Shown here: in pieces, positions 55,023 through 63,400 of the stretch
How the letters are laid out: each line of letters starts with the position of its first letter
Numbering within the stretch: the first letter of the stretch is position 1
Assembly: GCF_027706145.1 (NCBI RefSeq)
Contig: NZ_JAQFWW010000003.1
Coordinates: forward strand, 182,327 to 246,326
Length of the DNA stretch: 64,000 nt
Origin: Bacillus changyiensis
GTDB taxonomy: Bacteria > Bacillota > Bacilli > Bacillales > Bacillaceae
Direction of reading: 5' to 3'
Notes under the pieces: generated by a model
Databases searched by the model: none
What the model was told of the DNA's origin: nothing
The model's input: the letters and a program-made list of their open reading frames with translations, nothing else
Program-made: the position numbers and the translations under genes

Positions 55023-55149
55023 TCATAATTTTAACTTCATGCATATTAAAATTCTTTTTCACACAGTCATAACCAAAATTATAACTGCCTGCTAAAGCTT
55101 TTTAAGCATGAAACTACGATTAATGATTTTACGGGTTTCGATTTACTTT
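55023..55149 (-). ncRNA. structured 5' leader of ybcI (candidate riboswitch or attenuator)
   Basis: From the predicted start near 55149 the leader runs about 200 nt to ybcI. Besides the terminator it can form CAGTTATAA/TTATGACTG (55087-55064, 6-base loop, one G-U) and AATTTTAA/TTAAAATT (55053-55027). No known riboswitch class was recognised by eye. Confidence 0.45.
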
Positions 55150-55155
55150 TTTAAT

Positions 55156-55184
55156 ATCATATCTATTATAGTTTACTATGTCAA
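55156..55184 (-). promoter_or_regulatory. strong sigma-A promoter for ybcI/dab
   Basis: Minus strand TTGACA (55184-55179), 17-base spacer, TATGAT (55161-55156). It lies just after the DJ-1/PfpI stop codon, pointing at the ybcI leader. Confidence 0.82.
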
Positions 55185-55192
55185 TATTTGAT

Positions 55193-55744
55193 TTAATCAA
55201 CAAGCATCCCTTTGGCAACTTCTGCGGCTTTCTCTTTGCCACTTAATAATTCAGCAAGTTTAAGAGCAAACGGAATCGTTGTTGCCGGACCTCGAGAGGT
55301 GATGATTTTTCCGTCTGTCACGACATGTTGATCTGTTACAATATTTGCTCCGGTTAACTCTTTTTCAACGCCTGGATAGCAAGTTGCGTTTTTTCCGCTC
55401 ACAAGACCTGTTTTTCCAAGTGTCATTGTTGCTGCACAAATTGCAGCAATATATTTATCGGCTGCTGCTGCCTCTTTCAATGTCTGGTGTAAGGCATGAT
55501 GTTCAAACATTTTTTTGCTTGCCACAGCGCCGCCCGGGAGAATGAGCATGTCTGTGTCTTGGAAATCAGTATCATCATACATTTGGTCTGCTTCAATGAC
55601 AATGTCATGTCCACCTTTAATACGGAGATCTGGATCAAGTGATACCGTAACTGTTTCCACTTCAGCTCTTCGCAAGATGTCGATCGTGGTAATCGCTTCA
55701 ATTTCTTCAAAACCATCGATTAAAAAAACAATCGCTTTTCTCAT
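55193..55744 (-). CDS. DJ-1/PfpI (ThiJ/YajL-type) family protein
   Basis: 183 residues of the DJ-1 superfamily. The N-terminus is RKAIVFLIDGFEEIEAITTIDIL with the conserved Glu, and the nucleophile is Cys103 in IAAICAATMTLG. Reported roles are glyoxalase/deglycase and chaperone-like; the role here is unknown. Start is the ATG after AAAAGGAGGA, 23 codons inside the longest frame. Divergent from acoA, with a large palindrome between. Confidence 0.88.
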   Translation of the reverse strand: MRKAIVFLIDGFEEIEAITTIDILRRAEVETVTVSLDPDLRIKGGHDIVIEADQMYDDTDFQDTDMLILPGGAVASKKMFEHHALHQTLKEAAAADKYIAAICAATMTLGKTGLVSGKNATCYPGVEKELTGANIVTDQHVVTDGKIITSRGPATTIPFALKLAELLSGKEKAAEVAKGMLVD

Positions 55745-55806
55745 GGATATCGTCCTCCTTTTATCATCCATTGTAAAGGTCAAAAAGAATCTCTGGCAAC
55801 TTTTTC

Positions 55807-55840
55807 GAGACAAAATGAGACACCAGTCTCATTTTGTCTC
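55807..55840. promoter_or_regulatory. 15-bp palindrome, candidate AcoR upstream activating site
   Basis: Arm GAGACAAAATGAGAC (55807-55821) and its exact complement at 55826-55840, 4-base loop; each arm itself repeats GAGAC. Centre lies about 75 bases upstream of the -24 element, a normal place for an enhancer-binding activator. T's follow the right arm, so it might instead end a transcript. Confidence 0.6.
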
Positions 55841-55894
55841 TATTTTTAGTAAACAGTTTATGTAGTATCGCCTTTTACATCTGCTACCTGAAGA

Positions 55895-55912
55895 TTGGCA
55901 CACTTTTTGCAT
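55895..55912 (+). promoter_or_regulatory. sigma-54 (SigL) promoter of acoABCL
   Basis: TTGGCACACTTTTTGCAT matches the -24/-12 consensus TGGCAC-N5-TTGCA exactly, with GG at 55897-55898 and GC at 55909-55910. It lies 40 bases before the acoA ATG. Confidence 0.93.
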
Positions 55913-55952
55913 GATAAATGATGAGATCCAAAACAAGAGGAGGTTTACAAAT

Positions 55953-56927
55953 ATGCAACACGGATTGACAAAGGAAAAAGCTGTCTGGATGTATAGGAAG
56001 ATGCTGGAGATTCGTGAATTTGAAGACCGGGTTCATCAGCTATTTGCCCAAGGGATTTTGCCTGGATTTGTTCATCTTTATGCTGGTGAGGAAGCAGTTG
56101 CCGTCGGTGTTTGTGCTCATTTGAATGATCAAGACAGTATAACAAGTACACATCGTGGCCACGGTCACTGTATAGCAAAAGGCTGTGATCTAAAGGGAAT
56201 GATGGCGGAAATTTATGGCAAGGCAACAGGGCTTTGTAAAGGTAAAGGTGGATCAATGCATATCGCTGATTTTGATAAAGGGATGCTTGGTGCGAATGGA
56301 ATTGTCGGCGGTGGCTTTCCGCTAGCTTGTGGGGCTGCTTTAACAGCAAAATATAAAAAGACAAAAAATGTAAGCGTTTGCTTTTTCGGTGATGGTGCAA
56401 ATAATCAAGGTACGTTTCATGAAGGAATCAATCTCGCGGCTATTTGGAAACTGCCTGTCATTTTTGTGGCTGAAAATAATGGCTATGGTGAAGCGACAAC
56501 GTTTTCCTATGCATCAAGCTGTAAGTCAATTGCTGATCGTGCTACAAGTTATCAAATTCCTGGCATCCAGGTTGATGGCAAAGATGTGATGGCTGTCTAT
56601 GAGGCGGCACAACAGGCAATTGCCCGAGCAAAAAATGGGGAAGGACCGACATTAATTGAATGTATGACATATCGGAATTATGGTCACTTTGAAGGAGATG
56701 CACAGCGCTACAAACCAAATGAAGAAAGGATCGAGCATCAAGAAGAGAAAGATGCGATTGTTGCTTTCAGAACGGATCTGTTGAACAAACAAGTCCTGAC
56801 TGAAACAGAGTTGACAGAGATTGAAACAGCAGTGACTGCAGCGATAGATGAGGCGGTTGAGTTTAGTGAAAAAAGTCGATATCCAGATCAAGCAGAGTTA
56901 TTAACAGATGTTTATGTATCTTATTAA
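55953..56927 (+). CDS. acoA: acetoin dehydrogenase E1 alpha subunit
   Basis: TPP-dependent acetoin-cleaving subunit, 324 residues. STHRGHGH and the TPP/Mg motif GDGANNQGTFHEGIN are clear. Forms the alpha2beta2 E1 with AcoB; splits acetoin into acetaldehyde and an acetyl group passed to AcoC. ATG at 55953 follows GAGGAGG; the longest frame starts inside the promoter. First gene of the sigma-54 operon. Confidence 0.95.
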   Translation: MQHGLTKEKAVWMYRKMLEIREFEDRVHQLFAQGILPGFVHLYAGEEAVAVGVCAHLNDQDSITSTHRGHGHCIAKGCDLKGMMAEIYGKATGLCKGKGGSMHIADFDKGMLGANGIVGGGFPLACGAALTAKYKKTKNVSVCFFGDGANNQGTFHEGINLAAIWKLPVIFVAENNGYGEATTFSYASSCKSIADRATSYQIPGIQVDGKDVMAVYEAAQQAIARAKNGEGPTLIECMTYRNYGHFEGDAQRYKPNEERIEHQEEKDAIVAFRTDLLNKQVLTETELTEIETAVTAAIDEAVEFSEKSRYPDQAELLTDVYVSY

Positions 56928-56951
56928 TCCATTCAAAAGGGGGAAGAAAAA

Positions 56952-57986
56952 ATGACAAGACAGTTAAGTATGTCTGGCGCACTGAATGAAGCGCTTAAAC
57001 TGGCGATGAAAAAAGACGATCACGTCATTTTGATGGGGGAAGACGTTGCTGGCGGTGCGGATGTCGATCATCTCCATGATGATGAAGCATGGGGGGGTGT
57101 ACTCGGAGTGACGAAAGGGCTTGTTCAGGAATTCGGGCGCGAACGTGTCCTTGATACACCAATCAGTGAAGCGGGATATATTGGTGCAGCAATAGCTGCA
57201 GCATCAACTGGGCTAAGGCCCGTAGCGGAATTGATGTTTAATGATTTTATTGGTTGTTGTTTAGATCAAGTGTTAAATCAGGGAGCAAAATTCCGCTACA
57301 TGTTTGGGGGAAAAGCGGAAGTTCCGATTACAATTCGGACGACACACGGTGCGGGATTTAGAGCGGCAGCCCAACATTCACAAAGTTTATATGCCCTTTT
57401 TACAAGTATTCCTGGATTAAAAGTGATTGTGCCGTCATCACCTTATGATGCCAAGGGGTTATTACTAGCAGCGATTGAGGATCAGGATCCAGTCATCTTT
57501 TTTGAAGATAAAACATTATACAACATGACCGGTGATGTTCCAGAAGATGATTATACAATACCAATTGGCAAAGCCGATTTAAAACGAGCAGGATCTGATG
57601 TAACGATTTTTGCCGTTGGAAAACAAGTCCAGACAGCTTTGCAAGCAGCAGAACAACTATCTAAACAGGGAATCGAAGCGGAAGTAATTGATCCGCGGAG
57701 CTTGTCACCTCTTGATGAAGAGGCCATTTTAGCTTCAGTAGAGAAGACGAACCGTCTAGTGATTGTTGATGAGGCTAATCCGAGATGTGGAATCGCAGCA
57801 GATATTGCTGGATTAGTTGCTGATAAAGGTTTTGATACACTTGATGCACCAATTAAAAGGGTGACAGCCCCACATACACCTGTCCCTTTTTCACCTCAAC
57901 TGGAAGACATCTATTTGCCAACTCCGGAAAAAGTGATTAACACTGTTTTGGAGTTACTGGGAAAAACATCACCTCAAGGGGTTTAA
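56952..57986 (+). CDS. acoB: acetoin dehydrogenase E1 beta subunit
   Basis: 344 residues of the transketolase central plus C-terminal type (MGEDVAGGADVDHLHDDEAWGG, DTPISEAGYIGAAI, GAGFRAAAQHSQS, IDPRSLSPLDE). Pairs with AcoA. AAAGGGGGAAG precedes the ATG, 24 bases after acoA. Confidence 0.95.
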   Translation: MTRQLSMSGALNEALKLAMKKDDHVILMGEDVAGGADVDHLHDDEAWGGVLGVTKGLVQEFGRERVLDTPISEAGYIGAAIAAASTGLRPVAELMFNDFIGCCLDQVLNQGAKFRYMFGGKAEVPITIRTTHGAGFRAAAQHSQSLYALFTSIPGLKVIVPSSPYDAKGLLLAAIEDQDPVIFFEDKTLYNMTGDVPEDDYTIPIGKADLKRAGSDVTIFAVGKQVQTALQAAEQLSKQGIEAEVIDPRSLSPLDEEAILASVEKTNRLVIVDEANPRCGIAADIAGLVADKGFDTLDAPIKRVTAPHTPVPFSPQLEDIYLPTPEKVINTVLELLGKTSPQGV

Positions 57987-58006
57987 AAAAGAAAGGAGAG
58001 AGAGAA

Positions 58007-59137
58007 ATGGCTGTTGAGGTTGTGATGCCAAAGTTAGGTATGTCAATGAAAGAAGGTACGGTTTCCGTCTGGAACAAAAAAGTCGGTGAAGCTGTTGCAA
58101 AAGGAGAAAGTATTGCAAGCATTCATTCTGAAAAAATTGAAATGGATATTGAAGCACCAGCAGAAGGAACTGTCATCGACATTAAAGTACCTGAAGGACA
58201 GGGAGTACCACCGGGGACCGTCATCTGTTCTATTGGTGCTCAAACTGAACAAGTGGCGGCTACAGATATGAAAGATCAACGGAAAGCAGAGCAACGGATT
58301 AAAATTTCTCCTGTAGCTCGCAAAATAGCTGAAGGTGCTCAGCTAGATATTGAGACATTGAAAGGAACGGGTCCAGATGGAAGAATTACAAAAGCTGATG
58401 TCTTAAAGGAGCTGGATGATCGCCCAGAAAGACAACCAAACCCAATAGTACATCAACAACATCCTGTCAGTATGATGCGAAAAACGATTGCTTCGCGGAT
58501 GACGGACAGCTTGCAAAACACTGCACAATTGACGATTACAATGAAAGCTGATGTAACCAAATTAGCAGTTTTGCAGGCTCAGCTAAATGAAACTGTTAAA
58601 GCCAAATATGACATGAAACTGACGATGACCGATCTTGTTGCAAAAGCAGTGACGGTTTCATTGTTGAAGCACCCACAGATGAACAGTGTATATCAAGACG
58701 GCAGTCTAACGGTTTTTGATCATGTTCATTTAGGGATCGCAACAGCTTTGGAAAGTGGTTTGGCTGTGCCTGTTATCCAACATGCCGACCGTCTTCCATT
58801 GCTCGAACTAGCAAAGAAAATCAAATATTATGGAAAAAAAGTGAAGGACGGCAAGTTGCTTCCTGATGAAATTCAAGGTTCGACTTTCACGATCACCAAT
58901 CTTGGCGCATATGGTGTGGAATATTTTACACCTATTTTAAACACTCCTGAAACGGGGATTCTTGGTGTTGGAACCATATCTTCTACACCTCTTTATAAGG
59001 GGGACCAATTAACGAAAAGTGATATTCTTCCATTAAGTTTAACGTTTGATCACCGTGCATTGGATGGAGCTCCTGCAGCAGCATTTCTTCGCAGTGTGAA
59101 AGAAGCTTTAGAAGACCCAGCAACGATTTTATTATAG
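58007..59137 (+). CDS. acoC: acetoin dehydrogenase E2 (dihydrolipoamide acetyltransferase)
   Basis: 376-residue core enzyme moving acetyl to CoA. One lipoyl domain with Lys43 (HSEKIEMD), a peripheral-subunit-binding domain (ISPVARKIAEGAQLDIETLKGTGPDGRI), linker, and a catalytic domain with the DHRALDG active-site His/Asp near the C-terminus. AAAGGAGAG precedes the ATG. Confidence 0.94.
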   Translation: MAVEVVMPKLGMSMKEGTVSVWNKKVGEAVAKGESIASIHSEKIEMDIEAPAEGTVIDIKVPEGQGVPPGTVICSIGAQTEQVAATDMKDQRKAEQRIKISPVARKIAEGAQLDIETLKGTGPDGRITKADVLKELDDRPERQPNPIVHQQHPVSMMRKTIASRMTDSLQNTAQLTITMKADVTKLAVLQAQLNETVKAKYDMKLTMTDLVAKAVTVSLLKHPQMNSVYQDGSLTVFDHVHLGIATALESGLAVPVIQHADRLPLLELAKKIKYYGKKVKDGKLLPDEIQGSTFTITNLGAYGVEYFTPILNTPETGILGVGTISSTPLYKGDQLTKSDILPLSLTFDHRALDGAPAAAFLRSVKEALEDPATILL

Positions 59138-59155
59138 GAAGAAGGTGAAAAAACA

Positions 59156-60532
59156 ATGACACTGGCGATTATTGGAGGAGGACCTGCCGGATATGTAGCC
59201 GCGATTACAGCAGCTCGTTTAGGTCGAGAAGTCGTTTTAATTGATCAAGGGCCCTTGGGAGGAACTTGTTTAAATAAAGGATGTATCCCGACAAAATCAT
59301 TGCTGGAAAGTGCCGATATGTATGAAAAAGTTAAGTCTGCTAGCGAGTTCGGGATCGACCTTTCATGTGATAGACCAGTCATTCAATGGTCAGCTGTTCA
59401 AAACCGAAAACAAGCAATTGTAAAGGAGCTGATCAAAGGGATTGGCTATTTAATGGATAAGAATCAGATTAAGATCTTAAAAGGAAAAGCATCATTTCTT
59501 TCTGAACATGATATTCGTGTTGAAGGGGATAGGAAAACGGAGATGATCAAAGCGAAGCAGATCATCATTGCTACAGGATCAGAACCGGCAGAGCTGCCAT
59601 TTGCTCCTTTTGACGGAAAATGGCTGATTGATAGTAGTGAGGCAATGAACCTTCCAGCCATTCCTGACTCACTATTTATCATAGGAGGAGGCATTATTGG
59701 CTGCGAATTTGCTAGTATTTTTAGCAGAATGGGTACAAAAGTTTCTCTCGTTGAAAAAGCAGCTCAAATTTTACCTGAAGAAGACTTAGACATTGCCGAG
59801 TTTTTACAAGCTAAACTTGTAGAAACAGGGGTGAATGTTCTAACATCTGCAGAAATACAAGAACTGGCCCCTTCTCGAAAGAAAGCGATTCTGAATCATC
59901 GTGGCGAGCATTTGGAAGTGAATGCAGATCTTTGTTTAGTAGCGATTGGTCGCAAACCGCGACTGAGAAACTTAAACTTAGATCAAATCGGAGTTCACTA
60001 CGACAAAAAAGGAATTCAAGTCAATGACAGTATGCAGACAAATATACCGCATATTTATGCTTGTGGTGATATTGTTGGAGGTGTTCAACTTGCACATGCA
60101 GCCTTTCATGAGGGGGCAGTTGCCGCTTCCCATGCCTCTGGCAAAGCCGCGCAAGTCAATGGCAAGGTGATTCCTCGCTGTATTTACACATCACCTGAGA
60201 TTGCTAGTGTCGGGTTAAATGAAAAAAAAGCAAGGGAGCGCTTTGGTCATATTAAGATTGGGGAATTCTCATTTCGTGCAAATGGAAAAGCGCTTATATT
60301 AAATGAACCGATAGGTAAAGTCAAAATCATCACAGAGCCTGAATATCATGAGATAGTGGGAGTATCAATTGTTGGTCCAGATGCAACTGAACTGATTGGG
60401 CAGGCGGCTGTCATGATGTATGCTGAGATGACAGCCGAAACGATGGAGGATTTTATCACTGCACATCCAACACTTTCAGAAGCCATTCACGAAGCTTTAC
60501 TACAAATAACAGGGCAAGCCGTTCACTATTAA
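59156..60532 (+). CDS. acoL: dihydrolipoamide dehydrogenase (E3) of acetoin cleavage complex
   Basis: 458-residue FAD flavoprotein. FAD site IIGGGPAGYVAAI, redox disulfide GGTCLNKGCIPTKS, NAD site IIGGGIIGCEFASIF, and C-terminal HPTLSEAIHEAL with the base His-Glu pair. Re-oxidises lipoamide of AcoC. Followed by a terminator. Confidence 0.94.
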   Translation: MTLAIIGGGPAGYVAAITAARLGREVVLIDQGPLGGTCLNKGCIPTKSLLESADMYEKVKSASEFGIDLSCDRPVIQWSAVQNRKQAIVKELIKGIGYLMDKNQIKILKGKASFLSEHDIRVEGDRKTEMIKAKQIIIATGSEPAELPFAPFDGKWLIDSSEAMNLPAIPDSLFIIGGGIIGCEFASIFSRMGTKVSLVEKAAQILPEEDLDIAEFLQAKLVETGVNVLTSAEIQELAPSRKKAILNHRGEHLEVNADLCLVAIGRKPRLRNLNLDQIGVHYDKKGIQVNDSMQTNIPHIYACGDIVGGVQLAHAAFHEGAVAASHASGKAAQVNGKVIPRCIYTSPEIASVGLNEKKARERFGHIKIGEFSFRANGKALILNEPIGKVKIITEPEYHEIVGVSIVGPDATELIGQAAVMMYAEMTAETMEDFITAHPTLSEAIHEALLQITGQAVHY

Positions 60533-60545
60533 ACCATTACTTTAT

Positions 60546-60579
60546 AACTTCGCATCTTCTAAGGTGCGAAGTTTTTTTA
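60546..60579 (+). terminator. intrinsic terminator of acoABCL
   Basis: AACTTCGCA (60546-60554) pairs with TGCGAAGTT (60565-60573), then T's. Separates the operon from acoR. Confidence 0.9.
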
Positions 60580-60581
60580 TG

Positions 60582-60610
60582 TTGAAAGCGCTTTAATTAT
60601 TATCTATAAT
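60582..60610 (+). promoter_or_regulatory. acoR sigma-A promoter overlapped by cre
   Basis: -35 TTGAAA (60582-60587), 17-base spacer, -10 TATAAT (60605-60610). TGAAAGCGCTTTAA (60583-60596) matches the CcpA cre consensus at 13 of 14 positions and covers the -35, fitting the known glucose repression of acoR in B. subtilis. Confidence 0.83.
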
Positions 60611-60637
60611 GAAAAAAAACCTATAGGAGAGGATGGA

Positions 60638-62476
60638 ATGAATCTGACGCCCTACTATTTAAATACGTGGAAGCGTTTTGTTCAGGAGGGATTGCTTGAT
60701 CAAGCCCGGTTGAAAAAAAGAGTTATAGAATCATGGTATCGCTGTAAACATGCAAATGTGAATCCGTATTTAGATAAAGGACAGTCAATCTTAAAAAAAG
60801 ATTTATTCAACACTCAAAAAAAGAAGCATTCCTTATTTCTTGACATTGCCGGGCCTTATTTAAAAAAAATCAGTCTTGAATTGGAACAGTCAGAAATGAT
60901 GGCCTTGTTGATTGATGCTGATGGCTATGTTTTGTCACTAACTGGAAATCAAAAGACTCTTCATGAAGCAAAGAAAATTAATTTTGTCGAAGGTGTCCGC
61001 TGGACAGAAACAGACGTTGGTACAAATGCGATTGGAACGGCCCTTGAAACAGGAGAAGCCGTCACGATTAATGGACCGGAACATTATGCTGTCGCTTCTC
61101 ATCACTGGAGCTGTTCTGCTGCCCCAATTAGAGACGATGACGGCAAACTTATCGGGGTGATTGATATCTCCTGTCTAACCGACAAACGACACCCTTTTAT
61201 GCTAGGAATGGCTGCTACAGCCGCACATGCAATTGAACGTGAAATCGGAGAATATAGAAAAAAGAAAGAAATGGAACTGATCAACCTCTGCCTTGAAAAG
61301 ATTGAGTCTAACGAACCATATATCCTCTGTAATGAGAAGAAAGTCATTGTGTCCGCAAGCAGTCCAATTCGTAAACGAGTTTCAAAATGGTATGGGATGC
61401 ATCTTCAACATCTACTTGATCAAGGGTTTCGCAGTGAATGGGAGGAACTGATCACCTCAGAAAACAATGGAAGGTCGATTGGAACATTAATCTTATTAGC
61501 AGAAACCCCTCGTAACAAAACCGTAAAAACATATATCCCTTCGCTCAACTTTGCTGGGGAGATGGGAACAAGCAAATCATTTCAAAAAACACTTCATGAA
61601 ATAAAACTTGCTGCAAATACAGATGTAAATGTTTACATATGGGGGGAGACAGGATCAGGAAAAGAATTGGCTGCAAGAGCTATCCATGCAAGTAGTTCTA
61701 GAAAAAATGGCCCGTTTATTGCAGTCAATTGTGGTGCCATTCCCGAAGGATTAATGGAAAGTGAACTATTTGGCTATGTTCAGGGGGCATTTACAGGAGC
61801 AAAACAAGGCGGCTCAAAAGGGAAATTTGCACAAGCTGACAAAGGAACGATCTTTTTAGATGAAATTGGTGAGATTCCCTATGCTATGCAAGTTGCTCTG
61901 TTAAGAGTCATTGAAGAACGACATGTTACACCAATTGGTGGGACTTCTGAAATCCCGCTTGATATTAGAGTGATTACCGCGACCCATCGTAATCTGACAG
62001 ACTTACTGAAAAAAGGGAAAATTCGTGAAGATTTATATTATCGCCTTCATGTTTATCCTATAAAAATCCCCCCTCTCAGAAAAAGAAAAGAAGATATTCC
62101 TGCTTTATTTCGCTATTTTCAGAAGAAACATCAATGGAATGCGGAGTTTTCAGAGCTCTTTTTTATGCAGCTTCAAGAATATCATTGGCCTGGGAATATT
62201 CGCGAACTTTTTAATATGTTTGAACGGTTAAGGGTTTTGTTTCCAGCAGGTGGATTCATCAGTTCATCACAATACGAGCCGATTTTAAGTGAACTTGAGT
62301 TGGCCAATAACATCACATCTGAAGAAGACGATCACTTAACTTTTCGAGAACATCTTCAAAAACGCACAATTATTGATGCATTGCAAAAAACAAAAGGCAA
62401 TGTTTCAAAAGCAGCAAAGCTGGCAGATATCCCAAGAAGTACTTTTTATAAACGACTGCAAAAGTATAATTTATAG
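60638..62476 (+). CDS. acoR: sigma-54-dependent activator of acetoin genes
   Basis: 612-residue enhancer-binding protein. GAF-type sensor (TDVGTNAIGTALETGEAVT, ASHHWSCSAAPI), AAA+ domain with Walker A GETGSGKE, the sigma-54 contact loop GAFTGA (GYVQGAFTGAKQGG), Walker B TIFLDEIGE, and a FIS-type HTH (GNVSKAAKLADIPRSTFYKRL). Binds acetoin and activates acoABCL. AGGAGAGG precedes the ATG. Confidence 0.94.
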   Translation: MNLTPYYLNTWKRFVQEGLLDQARLKKRVIESWYRCKHANVNPYLDKGQSILKKDLFNTQKKKHSLFLDIAGPYLKKISLELEQSEMMALLIDADGYVLSLTGNQKTLHEAKKINFVEGVRWTETDVGTNAIGTALETGEAVTINGPEHYAVASHHWSCSAAPIRDDDGKLIGVIDISCLTDKRHPFMLGMAATAAHAIEREIGEYRKKKEMELINLCLEKIESNEPYILCNEKKVIVSASSPIRKRVSKWYGMHLQHLLDQGFRSEWEELITSENNGRSIGTLILLAETPRNKTVKTYIPSLNFAGEMGTSKSFQKTLHEIKLAANTDVNVYIWGETGSGKELAARAIHASSSRKNGPFIAVNCGAIPEGLMESELFGYVQGAFTGAKQGGSKGKFAQADKGTIFLDEIGEIPYAMQVALLRVIEERHVTPIGGTSEIPLDIRVITATHRNLTDLLKKGKIREDLYYRLHVYPIKIPPLRKRKEDIPALFRYFQKKHQWNAEFSELFFMQLQEYHWPGNIRELFNMFERLRVLFPAGGFISSSQYEPILSELELANNITSEEDDHLTFREHLQKRTIIDALQKTKGNVSKAAKLADIPRSTFYKRLQKYNL

Positions 62477-62583
62477 TCACCCTCTTGGTGCCCAAAGTAT
62501 GATATAGATACCAACCAAACAGAATCCAGCCCCGACCCAGTTATAAAGGTCAGGGGTTTTTTTCAACCCATCAGCCCCATAGT
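62477..62583 (-). pseudogene. C-terminal remnant of YnfA/UPF0060 membrane protein
   Basis: Only the last 32 or so codons remain (LYNWVGAGFCLVGIYIILWAPRG at the end), matching the final helix of YnfA-family proteins. It has a stop upstream and no start. It abuts the broken RNase HI gene, suggesting a deletion joined the two. Confidence 0.6.
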
Positions 62584-62599
62584 ACTAAGAATGATTGGC

Positions 62600-62919
62600 T
62601 TAGACTCGCCCGAAACCTTTAATCTGTTTACCATCAGGTAAAATCAGTAATATACAATAGGAATACTTTTTTGGCTGTTTTTTATAGCTTCCGCCTATGT
62701 AGGCAACAACTGTGTTTTCTTTTTCAACTTTTGCAGTTGGTTTTGGTTGTGTTTTTTCTTTTTCATCACCTTCATCAAGAATATTTGAGCTTCTTTCATG
62801 CTTGCAAAACTCTTAAATTCAGGCTTACTATAGCAACTCACAGCTTTCATATATTCATCCCAAGTCGTAAAAATTCCAGTTTCATGTCCTCTTCTAACTA
62901 TATAAAATCTCTTAGTCAT
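62600..62919 (-). pseudogene. RNase HI with viroplasmin N-domain, frameshifted and truncated
   Basis: ATG at 62919 behind GGGGAAG starts a caulimovirus-VI/viroplasmin domain (MTKRFYIVRRGHETGIFTTWDEYMKA..FKSFASMKEA). A one-base loss near 62758 shifts the frame; the right frame continues DEGDEKEKTQPKPTAKVEKENTVVAYIGGSYKK..YSYCILLILPDGKQIKG and stops at 62600. The first active-site Asp of AY(V/I)DGS is Gly, and most of the RNase H domain is gone. Confidence 0.75.
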
Positions 62920-63082
62920 GACACTTCCCCTTCATAGTAATACCTTATCTAATAGAACAGGGTGATTTTCTCGAACTTTCTAATGCTTTTCAACCCGCTT
63001 CTATTTTTCTTCGAATCCGATTTTTATTCATGTATGTTTCACGAAGAATTATATACTTCCCATCAACACTTTGCTTTTGGAC

Positions 63083-63111
63083 AATAAAAAAACACTCTAA
63101 GCATTTGGAGT
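63083..63111 (-). terminator. minus-strand terminator upstream of toxin gene
   Basis: CACTC...GAGTG stem (63110-63092) followed by TTTTTTT on the minus strand. It may end an antisense RNA that covers the whole toxin transcript. Confidence 0.5.
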
Positions 63112-63118
63112 GATGTGG

Positions 63119-63196
63119 TAAAATATTCAATGTACAAAGTCTTGGCTCACTCAAGGGAAGCTGGCTCATCCCCTACCCTCTATGGAAAGGGGGTGA
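63119..63196 (+). promoter_or_regulatory. toxin promoter and sequestered ribosome site
   Basis: Extended -10 TGGTAAAAT (-10 at 63119-63124) begins the mRNA near 63131. TCATCCCC (63166-63173) can pair with the ribosome site GGGGGTGA (63189-63196), and TGTACAAAGT (63131-63140) with ACTTTGTACA (63363-63372), so the 5' end can fold onto the 3' end and hide the site, as in Bacillus type I toxins. Confidence 0.55.
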
Positions 63197-63201
63197 TGCT
63201 G

Positions 63202-63285
63202 ATGACAACTTTTCAAGTGTTCTATTTAATGATTGCTTTTAGCATGTTTATTCTAGCCTTGTTGTCGTATATAAACAAAAAATAG
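63202..63285 (+). CDS. type I toxin, small holin-like membrane peptide
   Basis: 27 residues, MTTFQVFYLMIAFSMFILAL then LSYINKK: one membrane helix with a short basic tail, the pattern of TxpA/BsrG/YonT-type and putative-holin-like toxins. The ribosome site GGGGGTGA is unusually strong, and no antitoxin protein is present. Toxicity is predicted by family only. Confidence 0.72.
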   Translation: MTTFQVFYLMIAFSMFILALLSYINKK

Positions 63286-63400
63286 ACCTTCCCTTGAGCC
63301 TGGAAAGTTCCTAGGGAAAGTCTATTTCCTAAATTTCTAATGAGCCAGCCCTTTGATGGGCCACTTTGTACAATGGACTCGACTGCTATCAACAGTCGGG
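63273..63400 (-). ncRNA. candidate antisense antitoxin RNA
   Basis: On the minus strand a TTGATA ... TACAAA pair (about 63394-63367) could start an RNA of about 90 nt. It would end at a hairpin AATAGACTTTCCCT / AGGGAAGGTCTATT (63332-63286 region) followed by TTTTTTG, overlapping the 3' part of the toxin mRNA. The promoter is weak on paper; the terminator is strong in this direction only. Confidence 0.45.

Noticed and set aside
62671..62937. 88-codon plus-strand frame opposite the RNase HI remnant
   Set aside because: Low-complexity Phe/Leu/His sequence, antisense to a recognisable domain.
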